DNA of 38,528 nucleotides from Deltaproteobacteria bacterium (GTDB lineage: Bacteria > Myxococcota_A > UBA9042 > PHBI01), in contig SBGO01000684.1 in assembly GCA_006226565.1 (NCBI GenBank), positions 1 to 38,528 on the forward strand, written 5' to 3'. The stretch's first letter is position 1, and each line of letters opens with the position of its first letter. Positions 30,044 through 38,265 of this stretch are shown piece by piece. The notes below the pieces were generated by a model that was not told the origin of the DNA, did no database searches, and saw only the letters and a program-made list of their open reading frames with translations. The translations under genes and the position numbers were made by a program.

Positions 30044-31963
30044 ATGAAGATCGCCACTATCTTCGGGCTTCTCCACCTCCTCGTCGCCGCCACGGCGCCC
30101 GACGCCCGCGCCGAGTTCGTCCCCAAGACGTTCTCCTGCGACATCGCCGCCGACGCGCTCGCCTATTACGCCGGGCAGAGCCAATGCCTGGCGACGCCGC
30201 GCCCCGGGGTCGCCGACTTCCGCGCCATGGTGCTCGCCGCGTTCCCGTCCACCGGCGACCTCGGCATCATGCGCGGCTGCAACGTCGGCGGCGACAGCGA
30301 GCACAAGGAGGGGCGCGCCTGGGACTGGGCGGTCAGCGTCTACGATCCGAGCGACAAGGCGATCGCCGACGCCTTCCTCGCCCAGCTCCTCGCGACCGAC
30401 GGGTGCGGCAACAGCTACGCCCTCGCCCGGCGCTTCGGCATCATGTACATGATCTGGAACAAGAAGATCTGGAAGGCCTACAAGCCCTGGGCCGGCTGGG
30501 CGGCGTACACGGGCTCGAACCTCCACACGGATCACGTCCACTTCAGCTTCTCCTGGGACGGCGCCAACGAGGACACCACCTGGTGGACCGAGGAGGGCGC
30601 GCCCCCCGAGGACGAGGAGCAGCCGGTCTGCACCTCCTCGGCGGTCGGCGCCGCCGCGGGCGAGCCGTTCAAGGACATGCCGCCGGGCAGCTTCGGCCAC
30701 GACGAGGCGATAGCCCTCCTCGAGGCGGGCATCACCCACGGCTGCCGGAGCGATCCCGACCCGCTCTTCTGCCCCAACTGCCCCGCGACCCGCTACCAGG
30801 CGGTCGTCTTCGTGCTGCGCGCGATGGGCGCCGACGTGTCCAGCCCCCCGGCGACCTCGTCCTTCACCGACGTGCCGACCAGCGTCTGGTACTGGCCCTA
30901 CGTCGAGAAGGCCAAGGCCCTCGGCCTGACCCACGGCTGCACCGCCACCGAGTTCTGCCCCGACGGCGAGACGACCCGCGCCCAGATGGCCAAGTTCCTC
31001 GTCCAGGGCGCGGGCTGGGCGCTCGTCGACCCGGCCACGCCGACCTTCGCCGACGTCGCCAAGGGCTCGACCTTCTACAAGCATATCGAGACCTTGAAGT
31101 CGAAGTGCGTCACGAATGGCTGCGGCGACGGCACCAACTTCTGCCCCACCGACTCCCTCACGCGCGCCCAGGCCGCGATCTTCATCGCGCGCACCTTCGA
31201 CCTCGACAACGCCAACGGCTGCCTCGACTACTGCGACCCGAGCCTCTGCAACGAGGGCGTCCAGTGCGGCGCCTGGGGCGCGTGCGGCGGCTTCAGCGAC
31301 GCCTGCGACGAGACCGGCACCCGCGCCCGCACCTGTCGCGACTTCGACGACTGCAGGTCGACCTCCCTCGACGCGACCTGCGGCGCCTTCGACGTGAGCG
31401 AGACCGGCGCCTGCTCCCGCGACACCGACGGCGTCGTGGCCGCCCCCTACGGCGCCTGGAGCGCCTGCGGCGGCTTCGACGATGCCTGCGACACGACGGG
31501 GACCCACACCCGCACGCGGGTGATCTGCTCCGCCGGCGCCGCCCTCGAGGAGAGCCAGACCGAGGCCTGCACCCGCACGGTCAGCGGCTGCGAGCCGGCC
31601 GACGTGGTCGAGGACACCGGCGGCGGCGAGGACACGGCCGTCGCGGCAGACACGGCCGTCGCCGAAGACACGGCCGCGGGGGACACCGGGGCCGCGCCCG
31701 CCGACGTCGCGCCCGTCGAGGACTCGGCGGCGGCCGGCGACGAGGACGCGGATCCAGGCGCAGACAGCGTCGTGGACACCGGCGCCGGCGACGTCACGGT
31801 CTCGGTGGACGTGCGCACCCGCTCGGACGCAGGGGGCTGCGCGGGTGGCCCCGCCGGCTCCGGAGCCGGGCTGCTCCTGGGCCTCGCCGGCCTCCTCGCC
31901 GCCCTCTGGCGGCGGCGCCGCGCCCGCGGCTCGGCGGGAAGCGCAATCGCTGATCCAGCCTAG
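30044..31963 (+). CDS. Secreted peptidase-like protein with SLH repeats, thrombospondin-1-like repeats and MYXO-CTERM tail
   Basis: The product is 639 residues with a signal peptide (1-23). Residues 30-175 resemble the ARB_07466/D-Ala-D-Ala carboxypeptidase-like fold: SEHKEGRAWDW (His87) and HTDHVHFSF (161-169) are the likely metal-binding histidines. Residues 205-390 hold three S-layer-homology-type units (FKDMPPGSFGHDEAI, FTDVPTSVWYWPYVEKA, FADVAKGSTFYKHIETL), each with a Cys pair. Residues 405-515 hold two thrombospondin type 1-like repeats (CGAWGACGGFSDAC, AWSACGGFDDAC). An Asp/Thr/Ala linker leads to GGCAGG, a hydrophobic helix and WRRRRARG, the MYXO-CTERM sorting signal. It is predicted to sit at the cell surface and bind or trim wall material. 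The start lacks a clear ribosome site. Confidence 0.85.
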   Translation: MKIATIFGLLHLLVAATAPDARAEFVPKTFSCDIAADALAYYAGQSQCLATPRPGVADFRAMVLAAFPSTGDLGIMRGCNVGGDSEHKEGRAWDWAVSVYDPSDKAIADAFLAQLLATDGCGNSYALARRFGIMYMIWNKKIWKAYKPWAGWAAYTGSNLHTDHVHFSFSWDGANEDTTWWTEEGAPPEDEEQPVCTSSAVGAAAGEPFKDMPPGSFGHDEAIALLEAGITHGCRSDPDPLFCPNCPATRYQAVVFVLRAMGADVSSPPATSSFTDVPTSVWYWPYVEKAKALGLTHGCTATEFCPDGETTRAQMAKFLVQGAGWALVDPATPTFADVAKGSTFYKHIETLKSKCVTNGCGDGTNFCPTDSLTRAQAAIFIARTFDLDNANGCLDYCDPSLCNEGVQCGAWGACGGFSDACDETGTRARTCRDFDDCRSTSLDATCGAFDVSETGACSRDTDGVVAAPYGAWSACGGFDDACDTTGTHTRTRVICSAGAALEESQTEACTRTVSGCEPADVVEDTGGGEDTAVAADTAVAEDTAAGDTGAAPADVAPVEDSAAAGDEDADPGADSVVDTGAGDVTVSVDVRTRSDAGGCAGGPAGSGAGLLLGLAGLLAALWRRRRARGSAGSAIADPA

Positions 31964-32154
31964 CGCCGTAGCGGCAGACAACCCAGCCCTCAGGCGTCTC
32001 CCGGTCGAGAGCGAGCGGCGGGTCCCGGGCCAACCGGAGCGTTCGTCGTGTTCGTGCCCGACCCTGCGGCGAGCGCCCGCGCACCCCTACCCCTTGCCAT
32101 CGCGGCCCGCGGGCGCGACGGTGGGCTGCGAGCAACCTCGCTTCGGAGGGAACC

Positions 32155-32826
32155 ATGAAGTGCCTGCTGATGGGCGGGAGCGGTGAGGTCGGTGGGGCCG
32201 TGGCCCGGGCGCTGGTCGCGAGCGACGCGTGCGCCGGGTTGACCCTGCTGGGGCGCCGCGCGGTCGCGTCGCTGGAGGGCGAGCCGAAGGTGGCGCAGGT
32301 CGTGGTCGACACCGACGCCGACGACTTCGAAGAGGTCGTCAGGAGCACCGCGGAGGGGCACGACGTCGCCATCAGCTGCCTCGGCATCGGCAGCGGGACC
32401 GCCAGGATGTCCGAGGCCCAGCTGCTAGCGGTCGAGGTCCACCTGCTGGGTCGCTATGCCCGCGGCTGCAAGGCGGCCGGGATCGAGGTCTTCGAGCTCC
32501 TGACGGCCGTCGGGGTCAAGACGGCGTGGGCCGACTCCCGGATCAAGGCGTTCCGGGTGATGGGCAAGAAGCTCGCGACCGTACAGGAGGTCGGCTTCGA
32601 GAAGCTGGCGGTCTTCGAGCCCGGGATGATCGTCGGCAACGCCCACACGCCCCGCTGGCTCGCCTTCTTCACGGCCGCCATCCCGGACGCCCTCGGCTGG
32701 GGGAACATCCACCAGGACCAGCTCGCGCAGGCCTTCGTGGCCCACCTGACGAAGCGGGCGCCCACACAGACCGAGCCGGTCGTGCACTACGGGAACAAGG
32801 CGATGAAGGCGCTGATCGCCGAGTGA
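32155..32826 (+). CDS. Small NAD(P)-binding protein, atypical SDR (HTATIP2-like)
   Basis: The product is 223 residues with GGAGG before the ATG. It starts with a Rossmann motif (MGGSGEVGGAVARAL) and LTLLGRR, which selects NADP-type cofactors. ISCLGIGSG and the following AEVHLLGRYARGCKAAGIE and FEPGMIVGN segments match the NAD(P)H-binding, YxxxK-poor relatives of TIP30/HTATIP2 that are widespread in bacteria. The substrate is unknown. It stands alone, and its stop is 19 bases from that of the facing lipoprotein gene. Confidence 0.8.
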   Translation: MKCLLMGGSGEVGGAVARALVASDACAGLTLLGRRAVASLEGEPKVAQVVVDTDADDFEEVVRSTAEGHDVAISCLGIGSGTARMSEAQLLAVEVHLLGRYARGCKAAGIEVFELLTAVGVKTAWADSRIKAFRVMGKKLATVQEVGFEKLAVFEPGMIVGNAHTPRWLAFFTAAIPDALGWGNIHQDQLAQAFVAHLTKRAPTQTEPVVHYGNKAMKALIAE

Positions 32827-32845
32827 CAAGCGGCTCTTCCTGGGG

Positions 32846-35800
32846 CTAGCGGATCCAGGTCGCGGTGAAGGGGAACCAGGTCGGGTTGGGGGTCCAGAAG
32901 GGCTGGTGGAAGAACCCTTCCAGGTAGCTGCCCGCCGCGAGCCAGTGGACGCCGGCGCCGTTGGTGCACGAGTGGTACATGAGCGGCCAGCCGCCGAGCG
33001 GGGGTTGGCCCCCGCAGTCGTTGCGCGCCGCCCAGATCCAGGTGCCGGTCCAGTCACCGCCCCGGTCGGTCGCGTAGTAGTCGCCGCGGTGCCAGTCGCC
33101 GCCGGTCTGGAGCGCGGCGATGGGGTAGGTGTTGGCCGAGAAGACCGTCTGGTCCCAGGTGCCGAAGGTGGCGCCCACGGTCAGGCGCACGCCGCTCGAC
33201 ACGAGGGCGACCGCGCGGACCGTCGGCTCGGGCAGGTACTTGCACTTGTCCGCGGGGCCGAGGGTCGAGACGACGCCGATGCTCGCCGTGGGGCAGGGCG
33301 CGCCGCCCACGGACAGCAGGGTCCAGCCGCCGCCATCGGTCGTCATGTCGCAGTAGGCGTCGAAGGCGGCGACGCCCGCGGGGGCCAGGGTGTAGGTCCC
33401 ACTCTGGGTCTGGCCGAGGGTCTTGAGCGCCTGGCAGCTCGTCTGCGGGGCGGCGCAGGCGCCGTAGGCGTAGCAGTAGCCCGACGCGCAGTCGGCGTGC
33501 GAGGCGCAGCTGCCCTCGCGGACCCACACCTCCAGGCCGTTACCCCAGTGACCGTCGATGGCGTCGTCGTGCCAGGCGTTGCTGTCGTAGTTCGAGGTCG
33601 AGCTACAGACCGCGTCGAAGTTCGGTGACGCGTCGAGGTTCTGCCGCATGTGGATGTTGCCGCTGGCGGTGTAGCCGTAGTGCGAGAGGTGCATGCCGTC
33701 GAAGTTCGTCGTCCCGCCGATGTTCCCCTGGATGTCGCCGGTGCTGCAGTTCTGGGTCATCGCCACATCGGAGCAGACCTGCGTTGCGGCGTGCGCCGTC
33801 GAGGACATCCAGTCCCAGAAGCCGCCGTCGACGGTCTTGAACCACTGCGCGGTCTGCGCGGTGTCGTCCTCGGCGACGATGCGGAAGCGGGAGAGGCCCG
33901 GCTGGGCGGTGAGGCCGCTCAGGCGCGCCTGGCCGTGGGAGGCCTGGCCCGGCACGCGGTCCTTGTAGCTGGTCGCGTCGAGGAGGCTCGCCTCGTCCCG
34001 GAGGGTCCGGAACCAGCCGTCGGGCTCGTCGAGCGCCGTGTCGGCGCCCTGCCGGTGGACCTTGGCGACCAGGGTCCAGCCGCCGCCGTCGTTCACCATG
34101 TCGCAGTAGACCTCGACGGGGCCGTTGCCCGGCGGCTCGATCGTATAGGCGCCGCTGGTCGTCTGGCCGGCGTTGTAGAGGCTCAGGCAGCTGGTCTGGA
34201 CGGCGAGGCAGGTGCCGTTGGCCTGGCAGTAGCCGCTGGTGCAGTCGGCGTCGGTCGCGCAGGTGTCCTCGCGGATCCAGTAGAGGCCGGCCATCTGGGC
34301 GCCGGTCACGCCGTAGACGGTGTTCGCCTGGTGGACGTAGGCGAGGTCGTGGGTGCCGGTGGAGTAGGTGTGGGGCATCCAGGAGGCGGCGGGATCGCCG
34401 CCGACGGTCGAGGTGCCGATGATGCCGGCGTCGCCGTAGCGGCGCGCCTCGGGGACGGTCATCCCGCAGCCCGACGGGCCGAATTCGTAGCCGCCGCAGC
34501 CGCTGTAGAGGTTGCCGGTGGCGTCGCCGCCGAAGGGGAGCCAGAAGAGCTGGTCGTCGCTCGTGTCCCAGGTGATCCCGGTGGTGTTGACGAGCTCCTG
34601 GCGGTCGTCGAGGGGCCAGACGCGGGAGGCCTCGGGCGTCGTCGGGGCCTGGGTCGTGTAGCCGTTGTAGTCGAAGCCGTAGTGGACATCGAGCTCGGCG
34701 GCAGGGCTGGCCCAGGTGCCCTTGAAGAGCTGCTGACGGAGGCGGTAGTGCTTGCCGGTCACGAGGTAGTCGGCCCAGTCGGCGCTCTCGATGACGTACG
34801 ACGCCAGGTAGTCGGGCTCGGGGGTGGTGGGGGTGCCGTCGGAGGCGCCCTCGATCCACAGGGCGTTCTTGAAGTAGGCGTCGTAGGTCGTCTGGGGGAG
34901 GCCGTCGATGCCCTGGTTCTGGGTGAACTTCGCCATCAGCATCCAGCCGCCGCCGTCGTGGGCGGGATCCATGTCGCAGTAGAAGTCGCCGACGGCGACG
35001 ACGCCCGCGCCGTCGGGATCGATGGCGTAGAGGCCGCTCGTGGTCTCGCCGTGGGCGAGGGCGTCCATGCAGCTCGTGTAGACGGTCTTGCAGGTGTCGG
35101 CGACCTCGTCGCAGGACTCGGTGACCGGCGTGCAGGGGGCGCTGGCGGTGGCGCAGGCGCCGGCGGCGCAGGTCTCGGCGCCGTTGCAGAAGGCGCCATC
35201 GGAGCAGGAGGTGCCGTCGAGCTCGAGGTTGTCCTGGCAGAGACCGCTACCGTCGCAGGTGTCGGCGTGGTCGCAGGTGCTCTCGCTCGCGTCGCCGCAG
35301 GCGGCGCCGGCGGTGACGAAGCCATTGTCGGTGCAGGCGCCGAGCCCGTCGCAGGTGTCGTCGACCACGCACGCGCCCCCCTGATCGCCGCACGGCGCGC
35401 CCGCGTCCTTGTGGTTGTCGAGGCAGGCGCCGGCGCCGTCGCAGGTGTCGGCGCTGGTGCAGGCGTCGACCGTCGCGTCGCCGCAGGCGGTGCCGGCGCT
35501 GACGAAGCCGTTGTCGGTGCAGGCGCCGGCGCCGTCGCAGGTGTCCTGGACGACGCACTCGGTGCCAGCGTCGCCGCAGCTCGTGCCTGGGGGCTGGTGG
35601 TTGTCGAGGCAGGTGCCGGCGCCGTCGCAGGTGTCGGGGGCGGTGCAGGCGTCGTCGGTGGCGTCGCCGCAGGCCACGTCGAGGGCGAGGGGGGCTTGGC
35701 CGCAGGCGCCGGCGACGCAGGTGCGCTCGGTGCAGTCGTTGCCGTCGTCGGGGCAGTCGCTCGGGGCGAGGCAGGCGACGCAGCCGCCGGCGCCGTCGGG

Positions 35801-37225
35801 GAAGTAGCCGCCGTCGCAGGTCGCGCAGACCGAGTCGGTGCCGTCGGTGCAGGTCGGCGTGACGGCGCAGTTGGCGACGGCGTCGCAGACGCCGGCGCAG
35901 GCGGGGCCCCAGAAGCCGTCGGCGCAGTCGCAGGTGTCGGGGGCGGAGCAGACGCCGCCGTTCTCGCACGGGGTGGCGCACTGGGGGGTGACGCAGTTGG
36001 CGCCGTCCTCCCAGCCGGGGAGGCAGGCGCAGACGTCGGTCGCGACGCAGTCACCGCCGTGGGCGCAGGTGGGGTTGCAGATGGCCGCCGCGGCGCGCAG
36101 GACCTGCTGGGTGGCGGGCTCGTAGCGGGAGGCGATGTAGATGGGGTCCGGCCCCCAGGTGAAGGCGTTGAGGGCTGGCAGGTAGCCGAGGTAGTTCGTG
36201 GCGACGTAGCCGTCGGCCTGGTTGACGGCGTGGGTGGTGCAGACGCGCCCGGCGCTGTTGCTGATCGGGACGCTCCAGTCGATGACCGGGTAGACCGAGC
36301 CCTCGGGCAGGGGGAAGCCGTCGACGGTCTGGGGCCAGGCCCAGTCCGAAGCGGTCGCGCGGGCGACGAGGGTGCAGGCGCCCGCCGCGGCGAACTTGGT
36401 GTCGTCGAGGCCGAGGGAGATGTTCCAGTAGGCCTTGCCGGCGAAGCCCTCGACCCCGCGGAAGACCGAGGCGCCGAAGAGGTAGTCGTCGGCGTTGGCG
36501 TTGGGGGAGGCGTGGGTGTCGACGTTGCCGAGGCTGGTGGGGTCGATGCGGACGTCGGCGGCGTAGCCGGAGCACTGGATGACGATGTCGTCCATGTACA
36601 GGTAGGTCTGGCCCGCGGGCGCGCCGGTGCAGGCGAAGCCGAGGACGGCCGTCATGTCGCGGGCGCCGCTGGCGTTGTGGAGCAGCTCCAGGTCTCCGCC
36701 GCCGTCGCGCTCGCAGTCGAGCTTGGCCGAGCAGAAGATGTCGCTGAAGTTGACCGCGACGTCGAAGAAGCCCTGGCTCGCCTCCTGGACGATGGTGATG
36801 TCGAACGTCACGGCGACGTCGGTGTTCTCGACGCAGACGATCTCGCGGGTGAGCGCGTTCGGGAGGGTCGGGTTCTGGTAGGTGGCGGGATCGACGGTCC
36901 CGGAGGCGTTGGTCAGCTCGAGGAGGGTCAGCTTGACGGTGTTGACGCCGCCCGGGACGTCCGCGTCGCAGGTCCCGACGTAGGCGATCGAGCCGGCGCC
37001 GTCGCCGTACTGCGACGACGTCAGGGTCTTCGTCCAGACGGTCTCACCCGCGCCGGCGGCGGCGTTCGTCACCTCGAGGGTGTAGGTCGCGTCGGTCACG
37101 CCCTCGAGGCTCAGGGCGGCCACGTCGATGCCCAGACGCCCGGTCGGCCCCGGCGCCGGGGTCTCCTGCAAACAGCCGGAGAGTGCGATGGAGAGCGCCA
37201 AGCCGGCGCCGAGGATGCGACTCAC
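32846..37225 (-). CDS. Modular surface lipoprotein C: shared N-module, EGF-like and Cys-rich repeats, three fibrinogen-like domains
   Basis: The product is 1459 residues from GTG 37225; the frame is open upstream but the lipobox (ALSGC, Cys18) fits this start. Residues 27-375 are the module shared with the genes at 14753-17746 and 24657-27041 (YGDGAGSIAYVGTCDAD, FFDVAVNFSDIFCSAKLDC, YWNISLG). Then come two EGF-like units (CNPTCAHGGDCVATDVC and CATPCENGGVCSAPDTC, 383-443), a Cys-rich repeat region (515-690) and three fibrinogen C-terminal-like domains, at about 718-985, 1012-1237 and 1263-1459. Each of these begins SC-x-L/A and carries YCDM-x-DGGGW (for example 1040-1050). TATAGT (37305-37310 on this strand) could be its -10 box. 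Cell-surface binding of a ligand or glycan is inferred. Confidence 0.85.
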   Translation of the reverse strand: MSRILGAGLALSIALSGCLQETPAPGPTGRLGIDVAALSLEGVTDATYTLEVTNAAAGAGETVWTKTLTSSQYGDGAGSIAYVGTCDADVPGGVNTVKLTLLELTNASGTVDPATYQNPTLPNALTREIVCVENTDVAVTFDITIVQEASQGFFDVAVNFSDIFCSAKLDCERDGGGDLELLHNASGARDMTAVLGFACTGAPAGQTYLYMDDIVIQCSGYAADVRIDPTSLGNVDTHASPNANADDYLFGASVFRGVEGFAGKAYWNISLGLDDTKFAAAGACTLVARATASDWAWPQTVDGFPLPEGSVYPVIDWSVPISNSAGRVCTTHAVNQADGYVATNYLGYLPALNAFTWGPDPIYIASRYEPATQQVLRAAAAICNPTCAHGGDCVATDVCACLPGWEDGANCVTPQCATPCENGGVCSAPDTCDCADGFWGPACAGVCDAVANCAVTPTCTDGTDSVCATCDGGYFPDGAGGCVACLAPSDCPDDGNDCTERTCVAGACGQAPLALDVACGDATDDACTAPDTCDGAGTCLDNHQPPGTSCGDAGTECVVQDTCDGAGACTDNGFVSAGTACGDATVDACTSADTCDGAGACLDNHKDAGAPCGDQGGACVVDDTCDGLGACTDNGFVTAGAACGDASESTCDHADTCDGSGLCQDNLELDGTSCSDGAFCNGAETCAAGACATASAPCTPVTESCDEVADTCKTVYTSCMDALAHGETTSGLYAIDPDGAGVVAVGDFYCDMDPAHDGGGWMLMAKFTQNQGIDGLPQTTYDAYFKNALWIEGASDGTPTTPEPDYLASYVIESADWADYLVTGKHYRLRQQLFKGTWASPAAELDVHYGFDYNGYTTQAPTTPEASRVWPLDDRQELVNTTGITWDTSDDQLFWLPFGGDATGNLYSGCGGYEFGPSGCGMTVPEARRYGDAGIIGTSTVGGDPAASWMPHTYSTGTHDLAYVHQANTVYGVTGAQMAGLYWIREDTCATDADCTSGYCQANGTCLAVQTSCLSLYNAGQTTSGAYTIEPPGNGPVEVYCDMVNDGGGWTLVAKVHRQGADTALDEPDGWFRTLRDEASLLDATSYKDRVPGQASHGQARLSGLTAQPGLSRFRIVAEDDTAQTAQWFKTVDGGFWDWMSSTAHAATQVCSDVAMTQNCSTGDIQGNIGGTTNFDGMHLSHYGYTASGNIHMRQNLDASPNFDAVCSSTSNYDSNAWHDDAIDGHWGNGLEVWVREGSCASHADCASGYCYAYGACAAPQTSCQALKTLGQTQSGTYTLAPAGVAAFDAYCDMTTDGGGWTLLSVGGAPCPTASIGVVSTLGPADKCKYLPEPTVRAVALVSSGVRLTVGATFGTWDQTVFSANTYPIAALQTGGDWHRGDYYATDRGGDWTGTWIWAARNDCGGQPPLGGWPLMYHSCTNGAGVHWLAAGSYLEGFFHQPFWTPNPTWFPFTATWIR
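32849..35074 (-). repeat. Three tandem fibrinogen-like domains
   Basis: The units at about 34256-35074, 33506-34192 and 32849-33439 each begin with a cysteine, then TTSGLYAIDPDG / TTSGAYTIEPPG / TQSGTYTLAPAG, then YCDM and GGGWMLM / GGGWTLV / GGGWTLL. Short Cys linkers (CATDADCTSGYC, CASHADCASGYC) separate them. In animals such domains bind sugars, acetylated groups or proteins, often with calcium. Confidence 0.8.
35156..35683 (-). repeat. Cys-rich DTCDGxGxC repeats in lipoprotein C
   Basis: About six units of 27-32 residues carry the pattern CGD...C..ADTCDGAGACLDN, alternating between two slightly different forms. Several are near-identical in DNA as well, which suggests expansion by slippage or recombination. 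The spacing of cysteines and aspartates suits small disulphide- and metal-stabilised knots. Confidence 0.7.
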
Positions 37226-37697
37226 GGGGACCCCCGAGTCTCCGCGCGCGAGGAGACCGTAGGCGTGCTGTTGGGTGGGCGCCTGCAGAACCGAAGGCGG
37301 CCTCACTATACTTCACTTCTCGGCACTGCACAGTCCGAGGCGCGAGACCTCGGTTACGGGCCGCCATTGGTCTCTACACAGCGGATGTGTCGCGCCGCGG
37401 CATGATCTCGCGATCCGCGCAGGATCGGCCGGCCGAGGGCGGTCGCAGGGGCCGCGCCAGCTTCGCCGCCAAGAGGCCGGCGCTCGGCCAGGGGCCGTCA
37501 GGGGGCGGTCGGCGCCGCGGTTTCTTCTCGGCGCGCGATCTGGTCTAGTGACCGCGCCAGCACGCGCGCTGAGCTCACGGCGCCTCCGGCTGACCGGGCC
37601 GCGGACCGAAGCGAGTGCCGGGCGTTGTGCTCGGAGCGCGGTTGGTCGACCATCGAGCCTCCCCCGTCACTCCTCACCGTCACCCCGGAGTAGACCC
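37226..37697. other. 472-bp gap without a convincing gene
   Basis: The gap separates lipoprotein C (-) from the Thr-rich protein gene (+). It contains the ACTATA at 37305-37310 that reads TATAGT on the minus strand. An open frame from 37275 runs into the Thr-rich gene but has shadow-like Arg/Pro composition before 37698. No tRNA, repeat or strong hairpin was seen. Confidence 0.4.
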
Positions 37698-38105
37698 ATG
37701 CGCTCGCCAAAGCACCTCGTCCTCGCCGCCCTCTCGCTCGCCCTCGTGCTCGCCCTGCCCCACGGCGCCTTGAGCGCGCCGGAGACGGCCAAGCCGTTCA
37801 AGGCGCGGTTGAACATCGACGGCAACAAGAAGCCGATCCAGGCGTCCCTCGTCCGCCTCGTCGTGATGAGCAACACCGACAACGCCCCGCAGTGCTCGAC
37901 CACCACCGAGCCGACGGTCGGCGGCGGGACCATCACGACGACCAAGAGCGGTGGCACCACCACCGAGACGATCTCGTACCCGGGCGGGCGGACCCGGACG
38001 ACCACGACCTCGCCTGACGGCACCACGACGACCACGGACACCATCCCCGACGGCGAGGGCGGGTCGACGACGACCACGACGACCACCAAGCCCGACGAGA
38101 AGTAG
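37698..38105 (+). CDS. Small secreted Thr-rich protein
   Basis: The product is 135 residues; GGAG eight bases before the ATG supports the start. A signal peptide ends near GALSA (residue 27). Residues 28-66 form a small basic segment with one Cys (KARLNIDGNKKPIQASLVRL). From about residue 66 the chain is low-complexity Thr with Gly/Ser/Asp/Pro (GGGTITTTKSGGTTTET, then DGTTTTTDT, then GGSTTTTTTTK). Such tails are extended and often glycosylated or wall-spanning. No family is recognised, and a role as a surface spacer is a guess. It is followed after 85 bases by the tRNA gene. Confidence 0.65.
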   Translation: MRSPKHLVLAALSLALVLALPHGALSAPETAKPFKARLNIDGNKKPIQASLVRLVVMSNTDNAPQCSTTTEPTVGGGTITTTKSGGTTTETISYPGGRTRTTTTSPDGTTTTTDTIPDGEGGSTTTTTTTKPDEK

Positions 38106-38176
38106 GAGCCGGACGGTGGGGCCGCGCCGAGCGCCCCACCGCCCGCCCGCCGCGGTGGCAGCGGCGTCCCGCGTGC

Positions 38177-38182
38177 TATCTT
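38177..38182 (+). promoter_or_regulatory. Possible -10 box of the tRNA gene
   Basis: TATCTT lies eight bases before the first base of the tRNA-Pro, the right distance for a start of transcription at or just before the mature end. No -35 match was seen. Confidence 0.35.
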
Positions 38183-38190
38183 CCGGCGGT

Positions 38191-38265
38191 CATGGAGTGG
38201 CCCGGCGGTAGGGCGACCGGCTTGGGACCGGTAGGGCGCGGGTTCGAATCCCGCCTCCATGTCCA
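38191..38265 (+). tRNA. tRNA-Pro (anticodon UGG), atypical
   Basis: The cloverleaf is complete. The acceptor arms CATGGAG and CTCCATG pair over seven bases. D stem GCCC/GGGC closes a seven-base loop. Anticodon stem ACCGG/CCGGT closes loop CTTGGGA, giving anticodon TGG (Pro, reading CCA/CCG by wobble) with G37. Variable loop AGGGC. T stem GCGGG/CCCGC with TTCGAAT. CCA is encoded. Oddities: the base before CCA is T instead of the A usual in bacterial tRNA-Pro, position 14 is G instead of A (which normally pairs with U8), and the D loop is short, so the gene is 72 bases plus CCA. It may be a minor or specialised tRNA. Confidence 0.8.

Noticed and set aside
35156-35683. CRISPR-like regular spacing of short repeats
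   Set aside because: The periodic units are in-frame protein repeats (DTCDGxGxC), spacers are not unique and no cas genes are near.
33650-37405. 1251-residue plus-strand frame opposite lipoprotein C
   Set aside because: Ala/Gly/Val/Arg shadow of the Cys-rich repeats; the minus strand has a signal peptide and recognisable domains.
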